Source: Gillisia mitskevichiae
GTDB taxonomy: Bacteria > Bacteroidota > Bacteroidia > Flavobacteriales > Flavobacteriaceae
Reading direction: 5' to 3'
Assembly: GCF_003634585.1 (NCBI RefSeq)
Contig: NZ_RBLG01000004.1
Location: forward strand, 186,001 to 250,000
Length of the DNA stretch: 64,000 bases
Part shown: one piece after another, positions 1 through 8,365 of the stretch
How the letters are laid out: each line of letters starts with the position of its first letter
How positions within the stretch are numbered: the stretch's first letter is position 1
The notes under the pieces: model-generated
Database searches by the model: none
Told to the model about the DNA's origin: nothing
Seen by the model: the letters and a program-made list of their open reading frames with translations, nothing else
Position numbers and translations under genes: made by a program

Positions 1-847
1 TAATTACTTTTTGCACAGGCATCATTCCGTTTAGAACAGTGCTCTCTGTAGGAGTAATAATTAAACTCGGAGTGAAAAATCCTGTTGAATAGATCGCAGA
101 ATTATTTTGCTCATCCCATTGATTATAAAGAACAAAAGGATTCCCCATGGTAGAGATGTTATTTTTCTCCATATATAAAGAAACGTCTGCAAACATCTTT
201 TGCATCTTAGTTTGTATCTGGGAAATTTTAGTAGCTGTGGTGGTGTACATATAAAAACCTCCTCCATGCGTGGTTACACCATCTACATTTACAGAATAGG
301 AACTCATTTTTTCAAGCACAACTGTATTTAATTTTTCTAAACCTTCTTTATACATAGGGCGGATCATTTCAGAAAAACTCTCGTCTGTAAAGCTGAATGC
401 AAGCTTTTCCATAAAGCTTTGTTTTCCTTTAATTCCCCAAGTCACCTGAGTTCCTTCTTCAACTTCCACAAAATCCCAATATACATTACTAGTAGATTCC
501 CCATAAGGAGAAATAAATACAAGGACCTGTTCTATGTCTGATTCTGGGATCACTTTTACATTTCTAATAGAGCCATCTCCTAATTCTTCACTTTTCCAGG
601 AATAGCTTGCGCCTTTTCCAATGGTCTTTTCTGGATAACTAATTATCATATCCTCTGCATCATCCATCCACGGGCCCCATTGTTCCCAATTCTTAAAATT
701 ATTCACTTCATTAAATACTACAGGCACGGGTGCGTTTATTATTGCAGTTTCCTCTACCTGGTAGTTTCCATCTTTAGTGGCTACGTAAATTGCTCCTGCT
801 ATTATTACAATAAGAAGTAAAAAGAATAAATATTTTAAAATTTTCAT
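1..847 (-). CDS. SRPBCC (START-like) protein with GyrI-like C-terminal part, partial
   Basis: The frame opens at an ATG (847) and runs off the left edge, so about 282 N-terminal residues are visible. Residues 1-23 form one hydrophobic segment (MKILKYLFFLLLIVIIAG), a membrane anchor or uncleaved signal. Residues 30-165 look like a polyketide-cyclase/START-type SRPBCC domain: an opening EETAIINAPVPVVFNEVNN and then NWEQWGPW, the usual start of these lipid- or ligand-binding folds. The part after residue 185 resembles the GyrI-like effector-binding domain that often follows in Bacteroidota. The ligand is unknown. It is divergent from the M49 peptidase gene. Confidence 0.75.
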   Translation of the reverse strand, partial: MKILKYLFFLLLIVIIAGAIYVATKDGNYQVEETAIINAPVPVVFNEVNNFKNWEQWGPWMDDAEDMIISYPEKTIGKGASYSWKSEELGDGSIRNVKVIPESDIEQVLVFISPYGESTSNVYWDFVEVEEGTQVTWGIKGKQSFMEKLAFSFTDESFSEMIRPMYKEGLEKLNTVVLEKMSSYSVNVDGVTTHGGGFYMYTTTATKISQIQTKMQKMFADVSLYMEKNNISTMGNPFVLYNQWDEQNNSAIYSTGFFTPSLIITPTESTVLNGMMPVQKVI

Positions 848-910
848 TTAAAATTGGGTGTTAAAATGGTTCAGAATGCTAATATAGCTAAATATCAAGA
901 TGCTAATTAC

Positions 911-918
911 TACATTTG
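911..918 (+). promoter_or_regulatory. -7 promoter element for the M49 peptidase gene
   Basis: TACATTTG matches the Bacteroidota -7 consensus TAnnTTTG and ends 22 bases before the ATG at 941. No clear -33 TTG is seen. Its position inside the longer open frame supports 941 as the true start. Confidence 0.55.
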
Positions 919-940
919 CAGGAAAATTAAACAGAAACAT

Positions 941-3001
941 ATGAAAGTTAAATTCATTTTGTCATTAATGTTAATGGCTACTCTACTGTATTCCTGTAAG
1001 GATGAAAACAAAGAAAATGAGGTTGCTGAAGTTGAAACTTCTACCAACTTGGATTTCGAATATAATGTTGAAGAATTTGGAGATATTAAAATATTAAGAT
1101 ACCAAATTCCTGGATTTGAAAACTTAACTCTGAAAGAGCAAAAATTGGTTTATTACTTAACTCAAGCAGGATTAAGTGGTCGTGATATAATGTGGGACCA
1201 GAATTATAGACATAATCTTGAAATTAGAGATGCTTTGGAGAATATCTATGCTAACTATAGCGGAGATAAAGAAACATCAGATTGGAAAGCGTTTGAAACT
1301 TATGTAAAAAGAGTTTGGTTCTCTAATGGGATCCACCACCACTATTCTAACGATAAGTTGAAACCAGAATTCAGCAAAGAGTATTTCGATACGCTTTTAG
1401 CTGAAACTAAAACGGAACTTACTGGTGAACCTTACGAGGTGATCTTTAATGAAAAGGATGCTAAAAAAGTAAATCTAGATCCTAATAAGGGATTGTTAGA
1501 AGGATCTGCGATCAATTTTTATGGACCAGATGTAACTGCTGCTGAAGCAGAGGCTTTTTACAAAAAGAAATCTTCTCCTAATAAAGATAAGCCTCTTTCT
1601 TACGGATTGAATTCTACTCTAGTTAAAGAGAATGGAAAACTAGTAGAAAAAGTTTGGAAAAGTGGCGGATTGTATGGAGATGCAATAGACCAGATCATTG
1701 TATGGTTAGAAAAAGCAAAGGGTGTTGCAGAAAATGAAGCACAAGGAAATGCTTTAGGATTGCTTATTAAATATTACCAAACTGGAGATCTTCAAACATG
1801 GGACGATTATAACGTTGCATGGGTGGAAGCTACAGAAGGAAATATAGATTACATCAACAGTTTTATTGAAGTTTATAACGATCCGCTAGGATATAGAGGT
1901 TCTTATGAGAGTATTGTACAGATCAAGGATTTCGAAATGTCTAAGAAAATGCAGGTTCTTGAAAACAATGTACAATGGTTCGAGGATAATTCTCCTTTAA
2001 TGCCAGAACACAAGAAGAAATCTGTAGTAGGAGTAACTTACAAAACAGTTATGGTTGCTGGAGAAGCTGGAGATGCTTCCCCAAGTACACCAATCGGGGT
2101 TAATTTGCCAAATGCAAACTGGATTAGAGCCGCTCACGGAAGTAAGTCTGTTTCTCTAGGAAATATTATTGGCGCGTATAACAACGCAGGTAGTACTGGA
2201 GTTTTACAGGAATTTGCCAATGATGAAGAAGAAGTTGCTTTAGAAGAAGAATACGGGCAGAATGCAGATAAATTGCACACTGCACTTCATGAAGTAGTAG
2301 GTCATGCATCTGGACAATTGAATCCTGGAGTTGGAGAAACTAAAGAAACATTGAAGAACTATGCTTCTACAATGGAAGAAGGTAGAGCAGATCTTGTAGG
2401 TCTTTACTACTTAATGGATCCAAAAATCCAAGAACTTGGATTAACAGATAGCTGGGAAAAGACAGGGAAAGCTGCTTATGATGGGTATATTAGAAATGGA
2501 TTAATGACTCAGCTAAGAAGATTGAACATAGGAGACGATGTAGAAGAAGCTCATATGCGTAATAGACAATGGGTGAGCGCTTGGGTTTATGAAAAAGGAA
2601 AAGAAGAAGGAGTTATCGAGAAAGTGACTAGAGATGGTAAAACTTATTTCGATATCAAAAACTATGAGCGTTTACGTGAGTTATTTGGAGAGTTATTAAA
2701 AGAATCTCAGAGAATTAAATCTGAAGGTGATTTTGAAGCTGCTAAGAATTTAGTAGAGAACTACGGGGTTAAAGTAGATCAAGAGATTCATAAAGAAGTT
2801 TTAGATAGAAATGCCCAGTTTAAATCTCCTCCTTACAGCGGATTTGTAAATGCTGTACTAGTACCAGAGATGGATGAAAATAACGAGATCAAATCTATTA
2901 AGGTTACGCAGCCTAAAGATTTTGCAACTCAAATGATGGATTATACAAAGAATTACCACTTCTTGAAAAAGGAAGAAAAAGTAGCTGTGCCTGCAGAGTA
3001 A
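941..3001 (+). CDS. Dipeptidyl peptidase III-like metallopeptidase (family M49), lipoprotein
   Basis: The 686-residue product should be a zinc exopeptidase that removes dipeptides from oligopeptides. The M49 signature HExxGH is present as HEVVGH at about residues 450-455, and the second zinc-ligand glutamate lies in EEGRAD near residue 479. Members of this family are sometimes labelled dihydrofolate reductase in databases, wrongly. The frame is open from 854, but ATG 941 is chosen because it begins a lipoprotein signal (MKVKFILSLMLMATLLYSC, with Cys about residue 19 followed by charged residues) and because a -7 promoter element lies at 911-918. The enzyme should therefore be lipid-anchored in the periplasm. 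It is monocistronic, with a strong terminator after it. Confidence 0.9.
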   Translation: MKVKFILSLMLMATLLYSCKDENKENEVAEVETSTNLDFEYNVEEFGDIKILRYQIPGFENLTLKEQKLVYYLTQAGLSGRDIMWDQNYRHNLEIRDALENIYANYSGDKETSDWKAFETYVKRVWFSNGIHHHYSNDKLKPEFSKEYFDTLLAETKTELTGEPYEVIFNEKDAKKVNLDPNKGLLEGSAINFYGPDVTAAEAEAFYKKKSSPNKDKPLSYGLNSTLVKENGKLVEKVWKSGGLYGDAIDQIIVWLEKAKGVAENEAQGNALGLLIKYYQTGDLQTWDDYNVAWVEATEGNIDYINSFIEVYNDPLGYRGSYESIVQIKDFEMSKKMQVLENNVQWFEDNSPLMPEHKKKSVVGVTYKTVMVAGEAGDASPSTPIGVNLPNANWIRAAHGSKSVSLGNIIGAYNNAGSTGVLQEFANDEEEVALEEEYGQNADKLHTALHEVVGHASGQLNPGVGETKETLKNYASTMEEGRADLVGLYYLMDPKIQELGLTDSWEKTGKAAYDGYIRNGLMTQLRRLNIGDDVEEAHMRNRQWVSAWVYEKGKEEGVIEKVTRDGKTYFDIKNYERLRELFGELLKESQRIKSEGDFEAAKNLVENYGVKVDQEIHKEVLDRNAQFKSPPYSGFVNAVLVPEMDENNEIKSIKVTQPKDFATQMMDYTKNYHFLKKEEKVAVPAE

Positions 3002-3023
3002 ACAATTTATAAAATCTACAATA

Positions 3024-3060
3024 AAGCCCCGAGAAATATTATTTGTCGGGGCTTTTTTTT
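3024..3060 (+). terminator. Rho-independent terminator after the M49 gene
   Basis: AAAGCCCCGA pairs with TCGGGGCTTT across a 13-base loop and is followed by a run of T. Confidence 0.9.
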
Positions 3061-3140
3061 ATGATTAAAATCATTTATAATAATTTCTTTAGACATTAAT
3101 TTAGAAGATGTTTTTAAGTACAATTCTAAATTATCATGTT

Positions 3141-3620
3141 ATGAAAAAATTACTTATTTTGTTATTTGTGCTAACAACTCTATCCTGTAATGCACAGGAA
3201 AAAGAGAAAAAGGAACAGAATAAAGACCAAAAATTATCCTCAGCTCAACCCGAAGAGAAGTGGGATGTTAAAAAGGAGTATGATGAAGAAGGAAATTTAA
3301 TAAGGTACGATTCGGTTTATTCTTGGAAATACTCAACAATAGAGGGTGATTCTATTAGTCAAAATCTAGATAGTATAATGGATAACTTCAGAAGATATTT
3401 TGAGGTTAAAGCCCCCTATAAATGGGAAAATTATTTTTCCTATTTTCCAAAAAATGACTCCCTTTTCATGAATGATTTCTTCGCAGACGATTATTTTTTG
3501 AGAAATTGGAGAAGACAAAATTTGGAGTTAGAAGAATTTATAAGACAAATAGATTCTTCTCGAAATTCGTTCTTAAGAAAAAATCATCCGGGATTAATGA
3601 AATCTAAAATAGATAACTAA
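3141..3620 (+). CDS. Hypothetical lipoprotein
   Basis: I do not recognise a family for this 159-residue protein. It begins with MKKLLILLFVLTTLSCNAQ, a lipoprotein signal with a lipobox cysteine at about residue 16, followed by a Lys/Glu-rich linker and then a compact region with many aromatic and acidic residues (residues 40-150). The frame is open from 3108, but only the ATG at 3141 gives the signal peptide directly. It is likely an exported, lipid-anchored protein. The gene converges on the small membrane protein gene at 3631 with 10 bases between them and no obvious hairpin. Confidence 0.65.
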   Translation: MKKLLILLFVLTTLSCNAQEKEKKEQNKDQKLSSAQPEEKWDVKKEYDEEGNLIRYDSVYSWKYSTIEGDSISQNLDSIMDNFRRYFEVKAPYKWENYFSYFPKNDSLFMNDFFADDYFLRNWRRQNLELEEFIRQIDSSRNSFLRKNHPGLMKSKIDN

Positions 3621-3630
3621 TTATAGTTGT

Positions 3631-3819
3631 CTATTTTTTTAAATAAGCCTTTATCACAAACAATAAACCTATAAAGATTAAAAAGCCAACTAATACATAT
3701 AAACTGCCTTTATGATATTTTTTATGGATAGCAATATCTTTTTTATAGCTGAAGATTATCACCACTACAAATGAGAGAAAAAATATTGCTGCAAAAATCC
3801 ATTGTCCGGTACTAAACAT
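3631..3819 (-). CDS. Small two-helix membrane protein
   Basis: A 62-residue protein with two predicted membrane helices (about residues 7-24 and 40-59) separated by a basic loop (YKKDIAIHKKYHKG). Short proteins with this layout are common in flavobacteria and have no assigned function. The start is supported by a -7 promoter element 16 bases upstream (3836-3843). Its promoter overlaps the upstream region of the divergent pyrophosphohydrolase gene at 3865, so the two may be expressed from one control region. Confidence 0.7.
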   Translation of the reverse strand: MFSTGQWIFAAIFFLSFVVVIIFSYKKDIAIHKKYHKGSLYVLVGFLIFIGLLFVIKAYLKK

Positions 3820-3835
3820 TTTTGTTATTTTAGAG

Positions 3836-3843
3836 CAAAGTTA
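3836..3843 (-). promoter_or_regulatory. -7 promoter element for the small membrane protein gene
   Basis: Read on the minus strand this is TAACTTTG, matching TAnnTTTG, 16 bases before the ATG at 3819. No -33 element at normal spacing was seen. Confidence 0.5.
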
Positions 3844-3864
3844 ACTTTTAAAACGCAATTAATA

Positions 3865-4251
3865 ATGAAAAGAAGAATTGAAGCCGTACAAGAATTCCAT
3901 ACCGCATTTGGATTGGGAATGAATGAAAATCCAATTGCAGATCTTGGAGAAGCAAAGAATATGCTTCGCTTTAATTTAATGAAGGAGGAAAATGAAGAAT
4001 ATCTGGAAGCAGCCAATAATAATGATCTTACAGAAGTCGCGGATGCTTTAGGAGATATGTTGTATATTTTATGTGGTACCATTATAGAACATGGGATGCA
4101 ACATAAAATAGAAGAGGTTTTTGAAGAAATTCAACGCAGTAATATGAGCAAGCTTGGTGAAAATGGTAAGCCTATATACCGGGAAGATGGAAAGGTGTTG
4201 AAAGGGCCAAACTATTTTAGGCCTGAGATTCAGAAGATTTTAGAGAAATAG
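3865..4251 (+). CDS. MazG/HisE-like nucleoside triphosphate pyrophosphohydrolase
   Basis: A 128-residue all-alpha NTP pyrophosphatase-like protein. The metal-binding layout of the family is visible: EENEEYLEA (about residues 37-45) followed by EVADALGDMLYI (about 53-64), that is ExxE on one helix and ExxD on the next. Such enzymes hydrolyse (d)NTPs or phosphoribosyl-ATP to the monophosphate and pyrophosphate. The protein is often auto-annotated as phosphoribosyl-ATP pyrophosphohydrolase, but no histidine-biosynthesis neighbours are present, so a nucleotide house-cleaning role is as likely. The ATG at 3865 is chosen over the longer open frame (from 3802) because family members begin near MKRRIEAVQEFH. 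Confidence 0.85.
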   Translation: MKRRIEAVQEFHTAFGLGMNENPIADLGEAKNMLRFNLMKEENEEYLEAANNNDLTEVADALGDMLYILCGTIIEHGMQHKIEEVFEEIQRSNMSKLGENGKPIYREDGKVLKGPNYFRPEIQKILEK

Positions 4252-4298
4252 TTAAGACTTAGGTTCGTGCTGCTTTAAAGATTTACAATATATAGAAG

Positions 4299-4364
4299 GG
4301 TCTATTCGAGCGTAGTCGAGAATTATAAAAGAATGGAGGAGGTTTCTATCCTGCTCAACATGAT
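4299..4364. repeat. Degenerate bipartite inverted repeat (copy 1)
   Basis: Left arm TTCGAGCGTAGTCGAGAA (about 4305-4322) and right arm GGTTTCTATCCTGCTCAACA (4340-4359) match, in the same order and spacing class, the arms at 29776-29840. It lies in the intergenic gap between two convergent genes. Confidence 0.6.
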
Positions 4365-4396
4365 ATTTAAGCTTTAAAAAATCTTCAATAAAAATC

Positions 4397-4428
4397 AAAA
4401 AGCCTTGAAATTAATTTCAAGGCTTTTT
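4397..4428. terminator. Bidirectional terminator between the pyrophosphohydrolase gene and ilvE
   Basis: A perfect hairpin AAAAAGCCTTGAAATT with its inverse, flanked by A and T runs so that it can act on both convergent transcripts. Confidence 0.9.
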
Positions 4429-4448
4429 AATATTGACTTCTATTTATT

Positions 4449-5519
4449 TTATTTCACTAAATATCTCCATCCATGCTTATCTTCAGATAGGTTGTATTGA
4501 ATTTTCATCAATTTATCTTTAAAGAAAGTTGCATAAGAATCTGTTAATACTGGTAATTCATGTTTTTCACCTTTATAACCAAATCCGGAGATCGGATTTA
4601 TAACTGCTGCTGTACCGGTTCCAAAGATCTCCTTTAATGTGCCATCTTTCGCAGCATCTAAAATTTCTTGAACAGGAACTTTTCTCACTTCAACTTTAAT
4701 ATCATTTTCTTCAGCTAAAGTGATTAAACTTTTTCTGGTAATTCCATCTAAAATTCTATCGTTAGTTGGTGTGGTGATTAAAGTGTCATTTATTCTGAAG
4801 AAAATATTCATGGTTCCAGCTTCTTCAAGAAAACTATGCGTATTAGCATCGGTCCAGATAATTTGTTGGTATCCTTCTTCCTTTGCTAAATTAGTTGGAT
4901 AGAATTGTGCTCCATAATTTCCAGCAGCTTTTGCATATCCAACACCACCATCTGCAGCACGACTATAATTTTCAGAAAATTTAACTCGAACTTCTCCATT
5001 GTAATATGATTTTGCTGGAGAGCATATAATCATAAATTTATAGTTTGTTCCAGGGGAAGCGGATACTCCAGGTTCTGTAGCAATTACAAAAGGCCTTATG
5101 TAAAGAGAATTCCCAAATCCTTTTTTAATCCAGTCTTTCTCCATTTTTAAAAGTGTATCCAATGCTTGGAAAAAAAAGTTTTCCGGAAATTCCGGGATAG
5201 CCATCCTTTTAGCAGAGATATTAATACGATTAAAATTATCTTTTGGTCTAAACATCCAGATCTGATCTTGATCATCTTTAAAGGCTTTCATACCTTCAAA
5301 TACTGCTTGTCCATAATGAAAAACCTTCGCAGAAGGATCCAAGGAAATAGGTCCGTAAGGCATAATTTTAGGAGTCTGCCAAGAACCATTTTCATAATCA
5401 CACGTCATCATATGATCGGTAAAAATGTGCCCAAATTTTAAATTTTCGAAATCTATAGAATCTAGTTTAGAGGTAAGGGCTCTTTTAATATCAATATCGA
5501 TGGTTGCATCGTTTTTCAT
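4449..5519 (-). CDS. ilvE: Branched-chain amino acid aminotransferase
   Basis: A 356-residue class IV PLP-dependent aminotransferase that interconverts Val, Leu and Ile with their 2-oxo acids, using 2-oxoglutarate/glutamate. Landmarks are HYGQAVFEGMKAF near residue 70, RPFVIATEPGVS, the PLP-lysine region GYAKAAGNYGAQ, EEAGTMNIFF and the C-terminal FGTGTAAVINPI. Size and motifs match the long bacterial/eukaryotic BCAT type (TIGR01123-like). The frame is open to 5552, but ATG 5519 agrees with family length and lies 20 bases after a well-formed promoter (5540-5569). It stands alone, without other ilv or leu genes. Confidence 0.93.
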   Translation of the reverse strand: MKNDATIDIDIKRALTSKLDSIDFENLKFGHIFTDHMMTCDYENGSWQTPKIMPYGPISLDPSAKVFHYGQAVFEGMKAFKDDQDQIWMFRPKDNFNRINISAKRMAIPEFPENFFFQALDTLLKMEKDWIKKGFGNSLYIRPFVIATEPGVSASPGTNYKFMIICSPAKSYYNGEVRVKFSENYSRAADGGVGYAKAAGNYGAQFYPTNLAKEEGYQQIIWTDANTHSFLEEAGTMNIFFRINDTLITTPTNDRILDGITRKSLITLAEENDIKVEVRKVPVQEILDAAKDGTLKEIFGTGTAAVINPISGFGYKGEKHELPVLTDSYATFFKDKLMKIQYNLSEDKHGWRYLVK

Positions 5520-5539
5520 TATAATTTTTTTAGTATTTG

Positions 5540-5569
5540 CAAATTTACCCAAATTAAACCTAAATCAAA
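5540..5569 (-). promoter_or_regulatory. Promoter of ilvE
   Basis: On the minus strand, TTTG (5569-5566) as the -33 box, an 18-base spacer, and TAAATTTG (5547-5540) as the -7 box. This is the best complete Bacteroidota-type promoter in the left part of the window. The expected 5' leader is about 15 bases. Confidence 0.65.
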
Positions 5570-5845
5570 GTTACATCGATTGAAATTATTAACAAGCTCT
5601 GTAATATTTATAATAATTTTATATAATTATTGATGATTTCTAAAATTAACGTTAATATTTGATTGATTTCAGAATAGAAGCGGCAATTTATTGAAAATCA
5701 ACTATTTCAGAGAATATTATTTTATTTATTATAAGTTAAATAGATAGATATTTTTAAACCATTTGAATGTGGGATTAGAGTTTAATTGAGAATTTTGAGA
5801 ACAACCGCTTTAATTAAATTAATTTTACCACTCAATATATTAGAT
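5570..5845. other. AT-rich divergent intergenic region, nothing specific seen
   Basis: About 280 bases of AT-rich sequence between the ilvE promoter and mnmD. I see no ORF, hairpin or long repeat. A promoter for mnmD should be here but no clean TAnnTTTG at the expected distance was found. Confidence 0.4.
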
Positions 5846-6523
5846 TTGAAAAGAGAAATAATTATTACTGGAGATGGTTCTTCTACCATTCATATTCCCG
5901 AGTGGAACGAGCAATATCATTCTAAACACGGGGCTTTGCAAGAAGCTAAGCATGTATTTATAAAAACAGGCTTGATCCCTTATATAAGTAGTAGCCATAA
6001 AACAGAGATCTCTATATTGGAAATTGGATTTGGTACAGGTCTAAATGCCTTGGTTACTTGGGAAGAAGCATCTGCTCAAAACACAGTTGTTAAATATACT
6101 GGTGTAGAAGCATATCCTGTAGCCCAGGAGGAGGTTGATAAATTGAATTTTGTGGAAGTGCTTGAAGATTCAGAAGCTGAAAACTTTTTTAAAAACATCC
6201 ATTCTTCAGAATGGGAAAATGAAGTAGAAATTACACCAAGCTTTAAACTTATCAAACAGCAGAAATTCTTTCAAGATATTGATGATGATCAATTATATGA
6301 TCTTATTTATTTTGATGCTTTTGGTGCAAGGGTTCAACCGGAGCTATGGTCTGTAGAGATTTTTAAGAAAATGTTTAATGCTTTAAAGAACAATGGTATT
6401 TTGGTTACTTATGCTGCGAAAGGCAGTGTTAGAAGAGCAATGCTAGAAGTTGGCTTCGGTGTAGAACGCCTCCCGGGACCTCCCGGAAAGAGAGAAATGT
6501 TAAGAGCAACTAAAATAATATAA
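5846..6523 (+). CDS. mnmD: tRNA 5-(aminomethyl)-2-thiouridine methyltransferase MnmD-like
   Basis: A SAM-dependent methyltransferase of the DUF752/Methyltransf_30 family, which carries out the last methylation of the wobble-uridine modification mnm5s2U34 in some tRNAs. The SAM-binding motif is ILEIGFGTGLNALVTW, and the family motif DLIYFDAFGARVQPELW and the ending RLPGPPGKREMLRA are intact. The family N-terminus (KREIIITGDGSSTIHIPEW) is reached from a TTG at 5846; another TTG at 5786 would add 20 unlike residues, and there is no in-frame ATG until deep in the domain. About 226 residues, stand-alone MnmD without the MnmC oxidase domain. The epimerase gene follows after 69 bases. Confidence 0.85.
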   Translation: MKREIIITGDGSSTIHIPEWNEQYHSKHGALQEAKHVFIKTGLIPYISSSHKTEISILEIGFGTGLNALVTWEEASAQNTVVKYTGVEAYPVAQEEVDKLNFVEVLEDSEAENFFKNIHSSEWENEVEITPSFKLIKQQKFFQDIDDDQLYDLIYFDAFGARVQPELWSVEIFKKMFNALKNNGILVTYAAKGSVRRAMLEVGFGVERLPGPPGKREMLRATKII

Positions 6524-6592
6524 TTCTCCTTGTTAAACCTAGTGAAATAGTTAGCTGAGACGGAATCCTGTCGGTATATTGCAAATAAAAAA

Positions 6593-7495
6593 ATGCGAGT
6601 CTTAATTACAGGTGCCACCGGTTTAGTAGGTTCAAATATTTCAAAAAAATGTTTAGCCAAAGGTTTTGAGGTTAATTATCTTACTACAAACAAAGACAAG
6701 GTCAGGAAAGAGGGAAATTTTAAGGGCTTTTATTGGGATCCCGAGAATAATGTGATCGACGATGAATGTCTTAATAAGGTGGATGTAATAATTCATCTTG
6801 CAGGTGCAAGCATCGCTAAAAGATGGACAAGTAGTTATAAGGAGGAGATATTGAATAGTAGAATAGATACTGCAAATCTTCTTTTAAACAGATTAAAAGC
6901 TACCAATCAATCTATAAAGCAATTTATTTCGGCCAGTGCGATCGGGATCTATCCTAGTTCCTTACAAAATCTTTATAAGGAAGATGATTCGCGAACAGAT
7001 GATTCATTTCTGGGAGAAGTTGTTGAGAAATGGGAAGCAGCAGCAGATAAATTTAGTGATCTAAATATTAAGGTGGCAAAAGTTCGAACAGGATTAGTTC
7101 TCGCCAAAGATGGTGGGGCATTACAGAAAATGAAAGAACCTGCAGATTTTAATTTAGGTGCCGCTTTTGGGAGTGGTAAACAATGGCAATCTTGGATACA
7201 TATAGAAGATCTTGCCAACTTATACATACATATTTTAGAGAATGATTTGGAAGGTGTCTACAATGCCGTAGCTCCAAATCCTGTTACCAATACGGAATTG
7301 ATGGATGGAATTGCCAAACAATTAGATAAGAATGTTTGGTTGCCAAATGTTCCTGCTATAGCTTTAAAAGTAGCTTTGGGAGATATGTCTACTGTAGTTT
7401 TAGCCAGCCAATTGGTGAGTTCAGATAAAATTGAAAATACAGGTTTTACCTTTAAATATAAGAATCTAACAAAGGCTTTACAGAATTTATTGTAA
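6593..7495 (+). CDS. TIGR01777-family NAD(P)-dependent epimerase (YfcH-like)
   Basis: A 300-residue atypical short-chain dehydrogenase/reductase. The N-terminal Rossmann motif is GATGLVGSNISKKC (GxxGxxG), followed by DVIIHLAGASIAKRW, which is typical of the TIGR01777/YfcH group, and the C-terminal part (about residues 245-295: LPNVPAIALKVALGDMS) is the DUF1731 extension. The substrate is unknown; some relatives affect cell division. The gene follows mnmD on the same strand and ends at a bidirectional terminator. Confidence 0.88.
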   Translation: MRVLITGATGLVGSNISKKCLAKGFEVNYLTTNKDKVRKEGNFKGFYWDPENNVIDDECLNKVDVIIHLAGASIAKRWTSSYKEEILNSRIDTANLLLNRLKATNQSIKQFISASAIGIYPSSLQNLYKEDDSRTDDSFLGEVVEKWEAAADKFSDLNIKVAKVRTGLVLAKDGGALQKMKEPADFNLGAAFGSGKQWQSWIHIEDLANLYIHILENDLEGVYNAVAPNPVTNTELMDGIAKQLDKNVWLPNVPAIALKVALGDMSTVVLASQLVSSDKIENTGFTFKYKNLTKALQNLL

Positions 7496-7499
7496 AAAA

Positions 7500-7526
7500 A
7501 ATAGGCTGCAATTTGCAGCCTATTTT
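7500..7526. terminator. Bidirectional terminator between epimerase and YceI genes
   Basis: AATAGGCTGCAA pairs with TTGCAGCCTATT, with A-rich sequence before and T-rich sequence after. It serves the two convergent genes. Confidence 0.9.
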
Positions 7527-7544
7527 CATATATGTTTAATAGAA

Positions 7545-8213
7545 TTAAGCTTTTTTAGCTTTCACTTCTATCATTAATTCAATCTCGTCATTGATAAACT
7601 TATCTCCTAAACCATCAAATACAGATTTAGAACCATAATTCACGTTCCATTTAGTTCTGTCTATATTAAATTTCTCACTTGTTAATTCTAAAGTGTCTTC
7701 ATTAATATTGATAGTTACAGGAAATTCAACATTTTTGGTAACATCTTTTAAAGTAAGATTCCCTTGTAACATTGTTTTTCCGTCTTTTACAGAAACCCCA
7801 GTAACTTCAAAAGTTCCAGTAGGATATTTAGTTACATTATAGAAATCTCCTTCTTTACCTTCCACAGTTCCTTTAAGGTGCTTTTCAAGATTCAATTTAT
7901 CATCTCCTTCAAGATCAGTAACATTAATAGAGTTCATATCAATTACAAAAGTTCCACTTTCAATTACGCTATCGTTAGCTTTAAAAGTTCCTTCTGTCAA
8001 CTTGATAGTTCCCGTGTGAGTTCCAGTAGGTTTCTCACCTTGCCAGTTGATCACAGAGCTTGTAGTGTCTACTTCAAATGAAGCAGCTTCCATAGTGGAG
8101 TCTGCAACTTCTTGAGCATCTGTAGTTTCAGCTTCTTTATTTTCGTTTTTACAACCTACAACAGCAAATCCAATTGCTGCAATGGTGAAAATATTTAATA
8201 TTGATTTTTTCAT
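7545..8213 (-). CDS. YceI-family lipoprotein
   Basis: A 222-residue protein. It starts with a lipoprotein signal (MKKSILNIFTIAAIGFAVVGC, Cys about 21) followed by an acidic linker rich in Glu, Thr and Ala (residues 22-45), then a YceI lipocalin-like beta-barrel (residues 46-218) with the family pattern VDTTSSVINWQGEKPTGTHTG and LTLKDVTKNVEFPV. Characterised YceI-fold proteins bind polyisoprenoid lipids such as ubiquinone or decaprenyl chains. It is probably outer-membrane anchored. It is transcribed alone, divergent from grpE-dnaJ, with its -7 element 25 bases upstream. Confidence 0.9.
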   Translation of the reverse strand: MKKSILNIFTIAAIGFAVVGCKNENKEAETTDAQEVADSTMEAASFEVDTTSSVINWQGEKPTGTHTGTIKLTEGTFKANDSVIESGTFVIDMNSINVTDLEGDDKLNLEKHLKGTVEGKEGDFYNVTKYPTGTFEVTGVSVKDGKTMLQGNLTLKDVTKNVEFPVTININEDTLELTSEKFNIDRTKWNVNYGSKSVFDGLGDKFINDEIELMIEVKAKKA

Positions 8214-8238
8214 CTTATTCGTAATTTTTAATGAAGTG

Positions 8239-8246
8239 CAAAAGTA
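8239..8246 (-). promoter_or_regulatory. -7 promoter element for the YceI gene
   Basis: Minus-strand TACTTTTG fits TAnnTTTG and ends 25 bases before the ATG at 8213. The -33 box is not clear. Confidence 0.5.
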
Positions 8247-8365
8247 CCAACGTAATTAACACGTTCATCATAAATATATATTAAATTTTTTCAGATGACA
8301 TTTTGACATTTTTATAGGATTGGCAACAAATTTGTCCTTTGCATGAAAACAAATTTTGCGCACCA

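Noticed and set aside
854-940. N-terminal extension of the M49 peptidase to 854
   Set aside because: It would bury the lipoprotein signal behind 29 residues and cross a -7 promoter box at 911-918.
5570-5845. Riboswitch or attenuator upstream of ilvE or mnmD
   Set aside because: The ilvE promoter leaves a leader of only about 15 bases, and no structured element or leader peptide rich in branched-chain codons is seen.
8290-8365. CIRCE or other heat-shock operator before grpE
   Set aside because: No inverted repeat of the CIRCE type; TTTTGAC at 8301 with CAAATTTG at 8327 could be a promoter but the first base of the -7 box does not fit, so it is not listed.
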